A DNA stretch of 64,000 bases, from contig OZ017748.1 of NCBI GenBank assembly GCA_963969365.1, forward strand, positions 2,973,001 to 3,037,000. Direction: 5' to 3'. The position numbers and the translations under genes are program-made. Below the pieces are notes generated by a model. It worked only from the letters and a program-made list of their open reading frames with translations. It made no database searches and was not told the DNA's origin. Positions within the stretch are counted from its first letter, which is position 1, and the number at the start of each line of letters is the position of its first letter. This document shows, in pieces, positions 11,001-21,639 of this stretch. This stretch comes from Asterochloris sp. CNOR1 (lineage: Eukaryota > Chlorophyta > Trebouxiophyceae > Trebouxiales > Trebouxiaceae).

Positions 11001-14000
11001 ACCCGCTCAGGCATTTGAGGCCATGTGTGGCAACTGGGCAAATACCTGCAGGCCTTCTTGGGCTATGGTCAGCTGCAGGCAGAACAATAGCAGCCTTGTG
11101 AGGTGGATTTCCGGCAGTGGGTCTGCTTGCAGCAGAGCATTCCACTGATGGAGAGCTGTTGCCATGATACCTGCAAGGCGCCAGCTCAGGCATCTGATGC
11201 AGTGCTTGATGGACGGCGCTGCAGTGCGCAAGAAGTAGTGCTCTGCTTGGTTCCCTGCTGCTTTGTCGAGGTCTGTGTCTGACTGCAGCTGTGCTTTATA
11301 CAGGAGCAGTGCCCAGCAAGCTGTGTTGCAATCAGCATCGGTTTTCCTTGCAGGCCGGAAGGTGCTTTCTGGCAAGCTGCTGGGCCGCCAGATTCTAATG
11401 TAGCCTGCTAAATGTTGATGACTGGCCTGACGCTGGGGTGCTGCGCTTGCAAACAGTCTTCAGTGGCAGACTGAAGCCCAGCTGAGGTCCCACACGACCA
11501 GGCCGCCCTGGCATGAAGCAAGCAGCCTGACCTTCTCAAACTCGAGCTTGATGGGCTTGATGAAGGTCTTGGAGACCTCCTCAGCTGCCTGCCTGCCCAG
11601 CTCCATAGCGCGTGCCACATTTGGCACTTTGAAGTTCACCATGACACTGTCTGTGTCTCCATAGACGACATCACAGTCTGCCTCATATCCGCTCTCCTTG
11701 TTGAACATGCGAGTCACCATTGCCCTGCAGGGCAGAGACGTGCTTGTGATGCTCATGCAGCAGACTGGATCTAGCTGGTTGTGAGCTGACTGCAAGGCCA
11801 GCCTGGAGGACAGGAAGGTGCAGGCAACGTGTAGCGCAGTGGAGCCAATTGATAACCACAGTGCATGGCACTTGGCTGGCAACACAGGTTGTTCACATGC
11901 TGCAGAGGCTGCAAGGACTGCTATGCTGGACCAGGGAATCTCAGGTGGACTGCACCGGTGCAGCCCAGGTCGCTCTGCAGGTCAGGGGAGCAGTACAGAG
12001 ATGGAGAGCCGGCCGGTGAGCTCAATGCTCTGCCTAGCCTGCAGGACAGGCCATTGCAGGCTGCAGCGGTGCAGGCTTGCCCAAGAGCCAGCTGGTGAAA
12101 ACAATGTCGCGCCAAGCTGCAGCAGGCATGCACTTCACTGCCCAGCCCTTCAGATGATGCACTGCCTCTGCTGCCATCTAGGCTGCTGAGACCCTGCACG
12201 TCTCACTTGGTGTGCTCAATCATCTGCCGGCCGTAGGAGGTGGTGCTTGATGAGATCTCCAGGCAGGGCATCTTCCCCACTGTTGCCCCAGTGAAGCCAT
12301 ACACACTGTTGGCGCTAACCTGCAGGCAGTGTGTTGGCAAAAGCAAAAGTGGGACAGCATATCCCTGTGCACTCATCAGCCTGGAGCAAATTCTGAAGCG
12401 GCCTCCAGCACACTAGGGCCAGCAGGTGAGACTCCCACGCAAGCACTCAATTGGAGCCTTCATGCAGCAGGGCAGCCCAAAGCAGGGGCCAACTCCCACA
12501 GACCCTGCCTGCAGCCCATGCTGAGCAGGAGAGGAGTGACCCTCAGAACATGTGCTGCACGTTCAGCTCTGCTGCCCAAATAGGGCTCTTTGGTGGTTGC
12601 AGCAGGCACTCCCATGCTCACTGCTCTGCAATTTGGCCTGCAGCAGGAGCCACCATTGACATGCAGCCCAGGCGCTTCATGCCTCAAAGAGGCGGACCTT
12701 GAGGGCAAGCTGCCGCCCATTCATGACAGCTGCCACAAAGGGGTCTGTGGCAGCTGCCAGGTCCTTCTTGGCCCTTTTCCTGGCCCCCAGCAGCTCCTCC
12801 AGGATCTCTGGCAAGATCCCCTTGGCCAGGCTCGCCTTGACAAACATGTCGCCGCTGGGCGTGGTGTTGACCTGATCCTCTGGGACTTCATGCTTCCTGC
12901 ATGGGACACGCTCATGTGAGTTCACATTGTGCAGGCGCTGCAGGCGTGTTATCATGCTCACAACGGGCAGAGCTGTGCTGACTAGCCTCCATTGCATGAG
13001 TCAGGCTGATGTGGTGTAACATGCTGCAGGCGCAGAGACCTTGCTACGATACGAAGGCCTTCTGCTGGCAGCCTGAAAGCCATGTTTGGCAGTTATGAAC
13101 ATCATTAGTTCAAACAACAGTTTGGCGCAGCCAAGGATAGTCAAATGCTGCCTGACAAAGGCTGACAGCGCTCCATCAGCACCGGGGAATTTTTGCAGTG
13201 CAGCAAGCTGATGGATGCAGGGAACACTGGGCATGCTGGGCCAGATGTGGAGTCCTGTTCAGCATAGCAACTGCTGCAGCCTTGTTCCTGCCTCCAGGAT
13301 TGCCCTTCAGGCATCCCAACCTGTGCCGGGGCAGCAGCGTGGAGTAGCACAGGTTGTGCGCCATCATGATGGAAGGGTACAGGGAGGCAAAATCCAGCGT
13401 GGCCACAGGGTCACGGTAGTAGCCCTGCTTTGCCTCCAGCACTGTAGCTCCCTCATAGCCGATGCCGTCTGTACCTCCACCCTGGCAGGCAGAATCATCA
13501 ACTGCTTGGGTAGGGAAGGGGGTGCTGATGGGGGGCATACATCTTGCTCTGCGCTGCATGTATCTTACCCAGGCAGCATTCAGCAGCTGTACAGGCCCCT
13601 TGCATAGCCAACGTTAATTTTCTTCTCTAGCCACTGTGCTGATCAGCACATTGCGCCCCCGGCAATGCGTAAGCCTCAAGGCGCCAGGTAGCCTGCAACT
13701 ATTGTGTGCTGCTGCACAGCATACACTGGCATCTCTTGGAGCGCGCAAGCACAACTGTAGCACCTGGCCATGGCAAACATGGTGAAGCACAGAGTTACTG
13801 GGCTTCACCATGCACATGGCTGCCTCACCTTCATGAAGGGCACCACTAGCTTTTTGGTGCGGGCTTTGCGCAGCACCTGGCTGAACACCTTAATGGACTG
13901 CCCTTTAGTCAGCAGAAAGCTGAGGGGCACTCCTGTCACACGCGCCATCTCAATGTAGTTGTACATATACATCAATTTGTCCAGGAGCCGCTGCGGCAGG

Positions 14001-17000
14001 TAGGCATCCTGCACAGCAGGGCAGGTCAAGCGGAAGTTATGTACGACACAGCTGTTGTTCGCCTAGCATCAGGTGCATCAGCAGCTGGGGCAAGCAGGCA
14101 TCCTGCACAGCATGGCAGGCCTCAGGTGCAATGTTGCCACTTGCAAATGAGAAAACACAGGGAGCACAGGTGCTATCTTGAGGCCATCGCGAAAGCAAGG
14201 CATCCTGAATAGCACCACAGGCAGGCACAGAGATGATGGTTCCGCAGTCAATGCTGAATGTGCAAGAGCTGTCCAGGCAGACTGTCTCACACATTTCAGA
14301 CTGTGCTTCAAACCCTCGGCACAAGTCAGGTGCAGGTTGGAGGTAGATCGCTGATGCTGCTCTGCCCAGCATAGGGCCATTGTGTCCCCCGCACCTTGAG
14401 GCAGCAGCCTGCCTCTTCTTCTGACAATGCTGTTCCACAATTCCACAGCTTGATTCAGGCACAAGGTGACCAATACGCTGCCAGCCCAGCCTGGTGGGAC
14501 CATCCGCACCTTGAGGCAATAGACTGCCAGGCGGCGTCTTGTCTCCGCTGTCCCATTCTGCAGGTCTTTGATGATGGAGTGGTGCACATCCTCCTTCTGC
14601 TCTCCCAGGAAGTGGGCTGAAACTGCGTTGAGGGAGTAGCTGCTAAGCTTGTGGTCACGCTGGATGGCTTGCAGCAGGTCAAACTGAACCCGCCCATCAA
14701 TGGTGATCTCCTTGTACTCGTGGGTGCCATAGGCTTTGCTGCTGAACTGGGCGTCCCTCATGCGCAGCTTGCTGCAGGACAGGCAGACTGCTAAGCCTCA
14801 GTGGCAGGCACTCTTCATGCACAGCTTGCTGCAGGGCAGGGAAGGGCAGGTTTGCAACTGCTTTAGGGTGCCATAGGCTTTGCTGCTGCTCTGATCATCT
14901 CTGATGCACAGCCTGCTGCAGGTCAGGGCAGGCAGGCTATGTAAATCCACTGTGCAGTGTGCGAGGTATGCTCTCCTACTGCTGGACCTTGCTACTTTGC
15001 TGACTAGCTGCAAAGCAAGACCGGCAGCCACTCAAGACTTGCCACTGTGCAGCGCCTCAGTGGCCTTGTGGCAGTTTGGGTGCCTCACTATCAGCTATAA
15101 AGGTGCAAACAGGTCTCTTAGGATGAAGCACACTTTGACCAGCTTCTACGACATGAGCCCGCCTTGACTTTATGTTGCTGATAGTCAGCCTGTCCAGCCT
15201 CAAAGTCGCTCTGGCCTGAGAACACTCTGCTGTGAAATTGCTCCTGCCCAGCCCATGTGGCTCTGTCTTGTTTCAGAGCAGGGTGCCTTGGAGGAAGGGG
15301 GTGCTGATGGCAGTAGGCTCTGCATGCAGCCTGCATGCCGTTGCACAGTGCTCACTTTCTTGTCAGGCGACCCCAGAAGGGGAACTCCTTAATGTCCAGC
15401 GTCTCTGCCCGCTCAATAAGGTAGGGCAAGTCAAAATTGACAATATTGTAGCCAATGATGATGTCTGGGTCTGACTCAATCACCAGGTCGCGCCAGCGCT
15501 GCAGGTTAAGCAGGGAGGTTGCAGTCAATGTTAGTGTCTGATGCAGCTGAAGGGACACGTTGCACAGAGCTGCTATGAGCAGAGCTTCTTGTGTGACTTT
15601 GCAGTAGCCCACCTGACTTTTAAAAAGCATAAGTGGGGCATCTCGGGGCATGCAGGGCTTCTCTGCAATGTGCAGCTGCTGCTGGACTTAGTGTGGGAGT
15701 AGCCGACCTTGAGCAAGTCACGCTCATCCTGGAAGGCCATGACCTCAGACCCAACAATGCCAGCGCAGGTGTTGAGCGTCATGACATTCTTCACCACAGG
15801 CTTGCTCTCGCCCTGCACAGTGATCATGCTGGCGATCTGGATGACCGGATCCCTCTGGGCGCTAGGAAAGCCCTGCACAAGTGGGCAACATTCAAAGTCT
15901 GAGTTGCAGAGACCAGCGTGCTGAGCTCTGCACATAGTACTCTGGGTGCAGCAGCACACCTTGCTGCCTGCGCACTCAATGTCCATGCTCAAAACCCTTA
16001 GGGGCGCCATCTTGCTCCATACACCTGCATATCATCACTGTAACACATGCAGGTCAGCCTTGCTGCTGGCGTCAGGCAGCTACTGGCGCACAAGCTGGTA
16101 TGCCCATAGGATTCCGCAATCAGCAGTTGTTGACACAACTCAAGGCTTTGCCCTTCGTGGCCGGATTTCAGAGCTGGCAGGCCTCCTGAGTGCACCAGGT
16201 TCACACCTTCAGGCTTGTAGCTTTTCAGCTTGGAGTAGTGCACATGGGCTTCCAGCTGGCAGTGGCTCTGCTTGGCATGGTGTCCAGGCGGCTGGTAGAC
16301 ATAGGAGCCTGGCGGCAGCTCCACCCAGCCCCCGCCGGCAATGTCACAGTCAATCATGAAGCGTAGTGCATACAACACATTACTCTCATAGCTGGCAAAG
16401 CTGCGTGATTGGCCCAGGCTGTCAATGTAGATGCCCACCTCCATCAAACCTGCAGGCGCAGGAGGGTGCCCCAGGAGCTATCAGCATAGGCACAACTGGA
16501 CAGCTCAGCTGCTGCGCTTCTTCAAGACGCCCAACATGATGCAGGTGAGCAGCCCTCATGCTGGATCAGTAGCCCAAAACCACGCAGTTCATTGATGGAG
16601 ACTGCTTGACATGCTGCTGGCCAATGCCCACCTTGCACGGCTACTGCTTTGCCTCAAGGTGCCAAGAGCAGTTCAGTCCAACAGACCTAGTGCAAACCTA
16701 GAGAAAGCCCACCTCGTGTTCTGGACACCAGGTTGGGCGTGGCCAGCACAATCCTCAAGAACTGCCTGGACTTTGCAGGCTGGTAGTGCATGATGCTCTG
16801 CTTCTGCTCCATGAAGACCCCCAAACACAGCTTGCCTGGGGTGGGACCCTTCTCCTTAGACCTCAGCACGCTCTGCATGGGGCAATTGATGGTGTGCCAG
16901 CTACCTCAGCATGGCCTACTGCGGAGGTGCTGTGATTGCGATGCCAGCAGCCGCCACATGTGTTCCCTGTTGGCGTACCCTGCTTTGAGGGCAAGATATG

Positions 17001-18228
17001 AGGTGAGCATGCTACCGCTCAACAGATAGCATGCAAATTGAGCAGGCAGCTACTCACATTCAGAGCGTTGCTCAGGGAGACGCAGTCATCTGGTCCAAAC
17101 CCAGTGGGGGCCTCCACATAGAAGTATGGTTCAAAGCCATGCACAAAGACACAAAGGCTGTTGCCTGCGAACAGCACAGGCGAGTCTTGTGCGCGGAATT
17201 TCTGCCTCATGCCCATGCACAGCTTTGGCGCCAGCAGAAGCGGGCAGGCAGGTCACCAAGCTTAGCAGGCACCACTTCAGGGGCTGGACAAAGCACACAA
17301 AGCAACGGTGTGCATTGAGAAGAGCGAATCCAGCAACGGCAGCATAAGCCGGCACCTGACTCTGTGACGCCAAACATGCGGATGATAGGTGCCTGCTTCT
17401 GCTCAGTCCTGTGCACCTGCTTGTTGGGGTTGCCCAAGGTGTAGTCAATCTCCAGCTGCTGGAACACTGCATGTAGGGACCAAGGGCTTCAGAGGCACGC
17501 CCTGTGGCTGGCAAATGCACGCTGCCCCAGCTGTGCAGCGCAGCTGGTGGCACAGCAACACATGTTCACCTAGGCTGTCAGTCGCAGGTATGACTGCTGG
17601 AGCATCTGGGCGCCTCCAGTTCCTCCCAGCCTCGCCCAGATCCAGCTCCACATCCTCCTCTGCCATCACCTGGCCACAGATCAACATTTGATCATGGTAT
17701 GAGCTTGGACAAGGCATGCCCTCCTATCATCAGCCCAAGAGCCGAGGCAGGCCGCGCCTGGGAGCTTGAGCTCATATCATCCCAGCATGCCTGTTGTAGT
17801 CCCTGGACAGCGCAGCGCAGGCTCTATGTGCACACATTGGGCCACATCCAGTCCAGCTGCAAAGACCTTCAGCCCAGCTGCAGACATGAAGCCCACAGCT
17901 GAGCCCAATAGAGAGGACGGCTCATGCTGCACTATCCAGAGCTGTCAGGCACAGGGCCGATTGTTCGATGCAATAGAAGTCATGTTGCTGCTCGAGCCCG
18001 TCAGGCATGCACCTGATCTATATCCTCATCTGCGAGCAGCTCCAGCTGTGTTTCAACATCCATCACTGGGCCTTCCTCATCTGCAGCAGCCTGCTGTGGA
18101 TGTTGTTGAGAGCTGTGCTGACTTGGCTGCAATTTCTTGGCCAGGGGTTGCCAGGCTCCCTTGCCAGCAGGGCGCTTGGCATTGGGACCGCCTGGAGGTT
18201 TGTTCTCCCTGCCTCCCTTCGGTGCCAT
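8093..18228 (-). CDS. POLD1: DNA polymerase delta catalytic subunit, complete
   Basis: B-family replicative polymerase for lagging-strand synthesis and repair, in the nucleus. First exon 18228-18013 encodes a Lys/Gln-rich tail typical of the N-terminus. Exonuclease domain: ExoI SMDIECAG (about 15990), Exo[16 protein letters not shown] (about 15450), ExoIII YCLKDAYLP, split by an intron between 14516 and 14008. Polymerase domain: motif [12 protein letters not shown] (about 13400), motif B region NSVYGFTGA (about 12310), motif [12 protein letters not shown] (about 11670), then KKRYAGLLW (about 10960). C-terminal cysteine modules: CysA CMSC...CGNC (about 8740) and CysB CQRC...CTSRDC (about 8210), the [4Fe-4S] site that binds the POLD2 subunit. 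The stop TGA at 8095-8093 follows LLARIQDW. All catalytic aspartates of motifs A and C and the proofreading DIE are present, so the enzyme should be active. Its promoter is divergent from the PLAC8 gene. Several introns carry decayed exon copies. Confidence 0.97.
9702..9821 (-). repeat. Decayed upstream copy of a POLD1 exon start
   Basis: Reading the minus strand, the real exon begins at 9702 after CAG and encodes [12 protein letters not shown] second CAG followed by a similar start encoding DITQELADS lies 119 bp upstream, beginning at 9821. The copy then runs into intron sequence. The polypyrimidine-poor tract and CAG acceptor are repeated with it. Confidence 0.6.
14002..14207 (-). repeat. 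Three serial copies of a POLD1 acceptor and exon start
   Basis: The functional exon starts at 14008 and encodes [15 protein letters not shown], which carries the ExoIII aspartate. Decayed copies start at 14102 ([13 protein letters not shown]) and 14204 (DALLSRWPQ), each after CAG. Spacing is 94 and 102 bp. The real exon and the nearer copy share 17 identical bases across the splice junction (14002-14018 and 14096-14112). Confidence 0.75.
14385..14530 (-). repeat. Duplicated POLD1 exon end plus splice donor
   Basis: The real exon ends in CTCAAG/GTGCGG near 14509, after coding [10 protein letters not shown] decayed copy of the exon end and donor, also CTCAAG/GTGCGG, sits about 115 bp further into the intron near 14394. 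Here the donor side rather than the acceptor side was duplicated, in the same intron that carries the acceptor copies at 14002-14207. Confidence 0.6.
14722..14918 (-). repeat. Three serial copies of another POLD1 acceptor and exon start
   Basis: The functional exon starts at 14771 and encodes [21 protein letters not shown]. Copies begin at 14828 (short, KLCMKSA) and 14915 ([20 protein letters not shown]), each after CTGCAG. The farther copy shares 22 identical bases with the exon (14722-14743 against 14866-14887). Both copies are out of use because stops or lost homology follow. Confidence 0.8.
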
Positions 18229-18824
18229 TGCTGCAATATGCCAGGTGTCCTGAATTCAGGTCAGCAGTAATGCTGCTGGCTGCAGTGGCTGCTCACTGAC
18301 ACGTCCCTGAACCTTTCAGAGCTGCAGGTGCCTGTCTACTCGGATCGCCATGTCTTGGAGGGAACTGGTTGTGGATTGTCCAGGCACTTTCGAAGTCATG
18401 ATGCAGTAAGAGAGGGTGCAACGGCCGAGATCTGCTATGCTGGCGCTGACCGAGGCGTGTGATGGCACTCGAGTTATCAACAATCTTGTTTTGCGCAGGC
18501 TATGCCGCAACGCCAGCCCTTGAACAGTCAGTTCTGGTCGTCACAGCACTTGCTAGCGTGATTACAGGTGGGCATGTTCTGCGCGTTCCGGCATACAACG
18601 GTGCTGCACGCGATGCCAATCGCCCAGCCGTCCCACGGCAGCCCTCGTTCATCCTGCAATGGCGGACACGCCGTTTGAACCTTGGACTGACTGTTCCCCT
18701 TGACAGCTACCACCTGGCAGTGTACTCTGCCCAAGCAGCAACACTGCATAGCAGCACCCCGCAAATATGCAGCAACACAAAGGGCCACTGAGCACTACAT
18801 GCCTGCTGCAGGTGTTTGACCAGC
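18229..18824. promoter_or_regulatory. Divergent promoter region of POLD1 and the PLAC8 gene
   Basis: 596 bp between two divergent start codons. It should hold both 5' UTRs and promoters. A TTTTGCGC at 18489-18496 is close to an E2F-type site, and S-phase genes such as POLD1 are often E2F targets in plants; a single 8-mer is weak evidence. An open frame of 110 codons (18459-18791) has no recognisable homology and is not called a gene. Confidence 0.35.
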
Positions 18825-20198
18825 ATGTCCAGCAAGGATGTCAGCAACTGGCAGTCAGGCCTCTTCGGCTGCTTTGAGGACTGCAACACGTGAAAAACCA
18901 AGCATTTGCTCAGCTTGAAAAAGTGCATTTCTTGGGCTTCACTCAGCTTCAAGTTTCACTGCTACAAATTTTACTGCTGCAAATTGCACTGCTGTCAATT
19001 GCACTGCAAAGGTCCCACTGCTGCAGGTGTTGCTATGGCTGTTGGTGCCCCTGCTTTATGTATGGCGAGAATGGTGAGCCTGCACTTTCATGCATCAGAG
19101 TATAATGTGAATGGCTGTCTAGCTCAAAGCGCTTGACTGACAGCGACCCCTGGCAATCTGCAGTGCACAAGACGGAGGGGACAGGCTGCTACATCAATTG
19201 CTGCCTGTGGTACTTGCTGGCTGGGTTTGGGTGCCAGTGCCTGGCTGCTGGTCCCAACCGCACGTGAGTCATAATTGTGACAGCAGGTCATGGGAGCGTT
19301 CATCTGCAGCATCCCCTCCTCTCTTCATGCATGCCACCTGACCTCCAGGCTGCGCACTTGCTTGCTGCTGATCTTGATGCTAATGACTGCTTATCATGAG
19401 TGGTGCGCTTGCATTGGACTGCTGGTGCAGGCTCCCTGAGCCATTACAGTGCTGCCCAAGCATCAGAGCAACCTGATCCCTGCTGCTAACCACAAAGCTC
19501 TGGTTGATGCTCACCAGGTCCATGCGCACCAAGTATGGCGGCCTGAGGGAGGAGCCCTGCAATGACTGCTGCACCCACTGGTGCTGCCCACTTTGCGCCA
19601 TCTGCCAGGGTGAGTGCTGCCATTGCTCATGTAGCGAGACTGGCGCGTTGTGCTGACCTCAAAACCATAGCTTGCCATAAGCCCAGTCTGCAGCTGCAAT
19701 GTGCTTTCCGCATCCAAAACGCTACTTACTTGCTTGTATTGTCTGCCATGCAGAGGCTCGCGAGATCAAGGTGAGCCGATGCAACTGAGCTGGCTGTCAT
19801 TGCAGCCTGTGTTCATTGCAACTGCGCTTACCTGCTTGGCTTCAGCCCAGCTTTGGGGGAGCGGGACTTGCGTCGTCCATACATCTTTCAGCAGAGCTAT
19901 GAAAGTGTGCTTACACTGATCCAGTGCTCTGCTGCAGTACCGTGGTGTGGCTGGTGGGCCTGCCATGCAGTTTGCAACCCAGGCTCCTCAGCAGCAGAGC
20001 ATGCCTGCCCAGGTGGGCATTCTTGTTTTGCAACCTCTGCCATGCTCTTACACATAGCCTGCTCACATGTTCCACTGTGCTGTGCAGGGCAACCAGTACC
20101 CGCCAGCTCAGCAGGCGTACCCCCAGGGCAACTACAACCCGCCAGCTCACCAGGCGTACTCCCAAGGCAACCAGGGCTACCCCACAATTCAGCACTGA
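18825..20198 (+). CDS. PLAC8 (cysteine-rich) domain protein
   Basis: Seven predicted exons (18825-18889, 19027-19073, 19164-19263, 19518-19609, 19754-19770, 19938-20012, 20088-20198) join in frame to 168 residues. Seen: W-x-SGLFGCFEDC near the start, then CNTCCYGCWCPCFMYGEN, a hydrophobic cysteine-rich stretch CYINCCLWYLLAGFGCQC, and CNDCCTHWCCPLCAICQEAREIK. This order is diagnostic of PLAC8, the family of plant cadmium-resistance (PCR) and fruit-weight (FW2.2-like) proteins. Those sit in the plasma membrane and are linked to divalent metal efflux or cell-number control; which applies here is not shown. The C-terminal 60 residues are a Gln/Pro/Tyr-rich tail with loose NYPPA-Q-QAYPQG repeats. 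The start was chosen as the first ATG in frame with the conserved Trp. A small upstream exon cannot be excluded. Confidence 0.88.
18950..19026 (+). repeat. Short tandem repeat at a PLAC8-gene acceptor
   Basis: The last 70 bases of intron 1 consist of about four imperfect copies of a 15-base unit containing CACTGCTGCAA. The last copy ends in the functional CTGCTGCAG acceptor at 19026. Confidence 0.55.
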
Positions 20199-21639
20199 TG
20201 ACACATCTGACTGCACACTTGCAATCAGACACGGAAAGCTCTTTTGGACCTGCTGCGCCTTCTACCACTGATAATGTAACGAGACGCAGATCTGGCTGCT
20301 TTTAAAGCTGCTTGGAAAGGGATGACAAAGTACAGAAGCTCCAACGCCAGGCATGTACCCCTGCCAACAGCACATGCCTCAAGAATCTGCCATAAGCATG
20401 TCCAGAGGCGGCCAGTCAACATGACCAGCAAATGCTGTTTACCTGAGGCCGCCACAGCCAATTGGTTTGCAAGGACCCCATGCTGTTGTGATGAAACGCA
20501 GCAGAAGTTGCTATCTGACACTGTCGTTGGTGTACTGTGCAATGAAGCCCTGCAAACCAGCACGCCACCAGCTTCTGCTAGTGCTCCCTGAACACAGGCT
20601 AGTCTCAGCCAATATGCCCTCTTACAGCAAGGCTTTCAGCATGTTCAGCCAGGGGCAGCAAGCTGATGTCTTTCGACCCGAAGTTGCTGGCCTGAGCTAG
20701 TGAGGTGGCTGATCACTTCAGTCTCCCGCTCCCCATGCCGCTTCTAAGCCATCGCTGCCTGCTGAGCATCTGCTTCAGGGGGCAGCTGAGTACTGCTTGC
20801 AGACGCATTGGATGCCTGCATCCCTCAGCAGCAGCGCTGCTTCAATACAGGCCAGGCTTTTCGAGGGCTGCTGTCGCCACCAGCAGCCTTTAGTATGTCT
20901 GGACACAGCTGAGGCTGGCAGTCCGCCTACCCATTAGTTAGAACTTGGCAGTAGTGACACAACAGCAATGCTGGCTGTCGTGATCCATGGCTGCAAACAT
21001 TCTGCTGCTATCAGTGAGCCAGGCCTGATTCTATCGGTAATAGATGTTGTCAGGCCATGGCCAGCAGCACAAGGCCCCTTTCCCCACAGCCGGCAGCCAT
21101 TCTGAGTCGGTCAGGCAACAAAAAGCCCAGCCTGGCAGTTGCCAAGCAGCAGTGTCCTGTGCTGCCATGGGGAGGTGCCCAGCGTCACCTCAAGCTGCTT
21201 GTAGAAGACCACGTTCTGCAGCCCACATAAGCCTGTGCGCAGCAGGGTGCAGCGCTCAAAGGGAGCCTGTGCTGCCGGTGGCTAGGGTGCTGCAGCCTCG
21301 TTGAAGTATCACCACAGCTGCTGTGGGCGCGGCAGATGTGATCAAAGCTGGCCTGGAATTTGGGAGCAGAAGTGAAACCAGCCTGATGTGACCTTGGTCT
21401 TGGCTAAGCTCACGTCCCTGGAAGTATGGATTGCAGCAGGGCTGGGCACATCACGGCTGCCATGTGACCTAAGGATTGTCTGACATTTGTGAGGCCTCGG
21501 ATGCAGATCTGCGCAAAGCAGAGGCTGGAGCATGATCAGCTGAACTGCATGGTGCCAGCTCAAAAGCTTGAGTCGGACCTCAGCTCGCATCACAGCAAGT
21601 GAGCTGTTCTCTGAGGGGACTGAGTGCTGATCAGGCACC
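20199..21639. other. Intergenic region, PLAC8 gene to SF3B3
   Basis: 1.44 kb without a recognisable gene. It should hold the PLAC8 3' UTR (TGTAA at 20275-20279), and the SF3B3 promoter and 5' UTR. Open frames on both strands show no family resemblance. No tRNA or repeat was seen. Confidence 0.5.
20275..20279 (+). terminator. Candidate TGTAA polyadenylation signal
   Basis: TGTAA lies 77 bp after the PLAC8-gene stop, a sensible distance for the chlorophyte poly(A) signal. Confidence 0.4.

Noticed and set aside
18459-18791. 110-codon open frame between POLD1 and PLAC8
   Set aside because: No homology, no clear splice link to either gene, and it occupies the divergent promoter region. A short upstream PLAC8 exon in this area remains possible but unsupported.
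20199-21639. Possible extra gene between PLAC8 and SF3B3
   Set aside because: Several frames of 60-120 codons exist on both strands, but none shows splice structure, motif or hydrophobic pattern that would support a gene.
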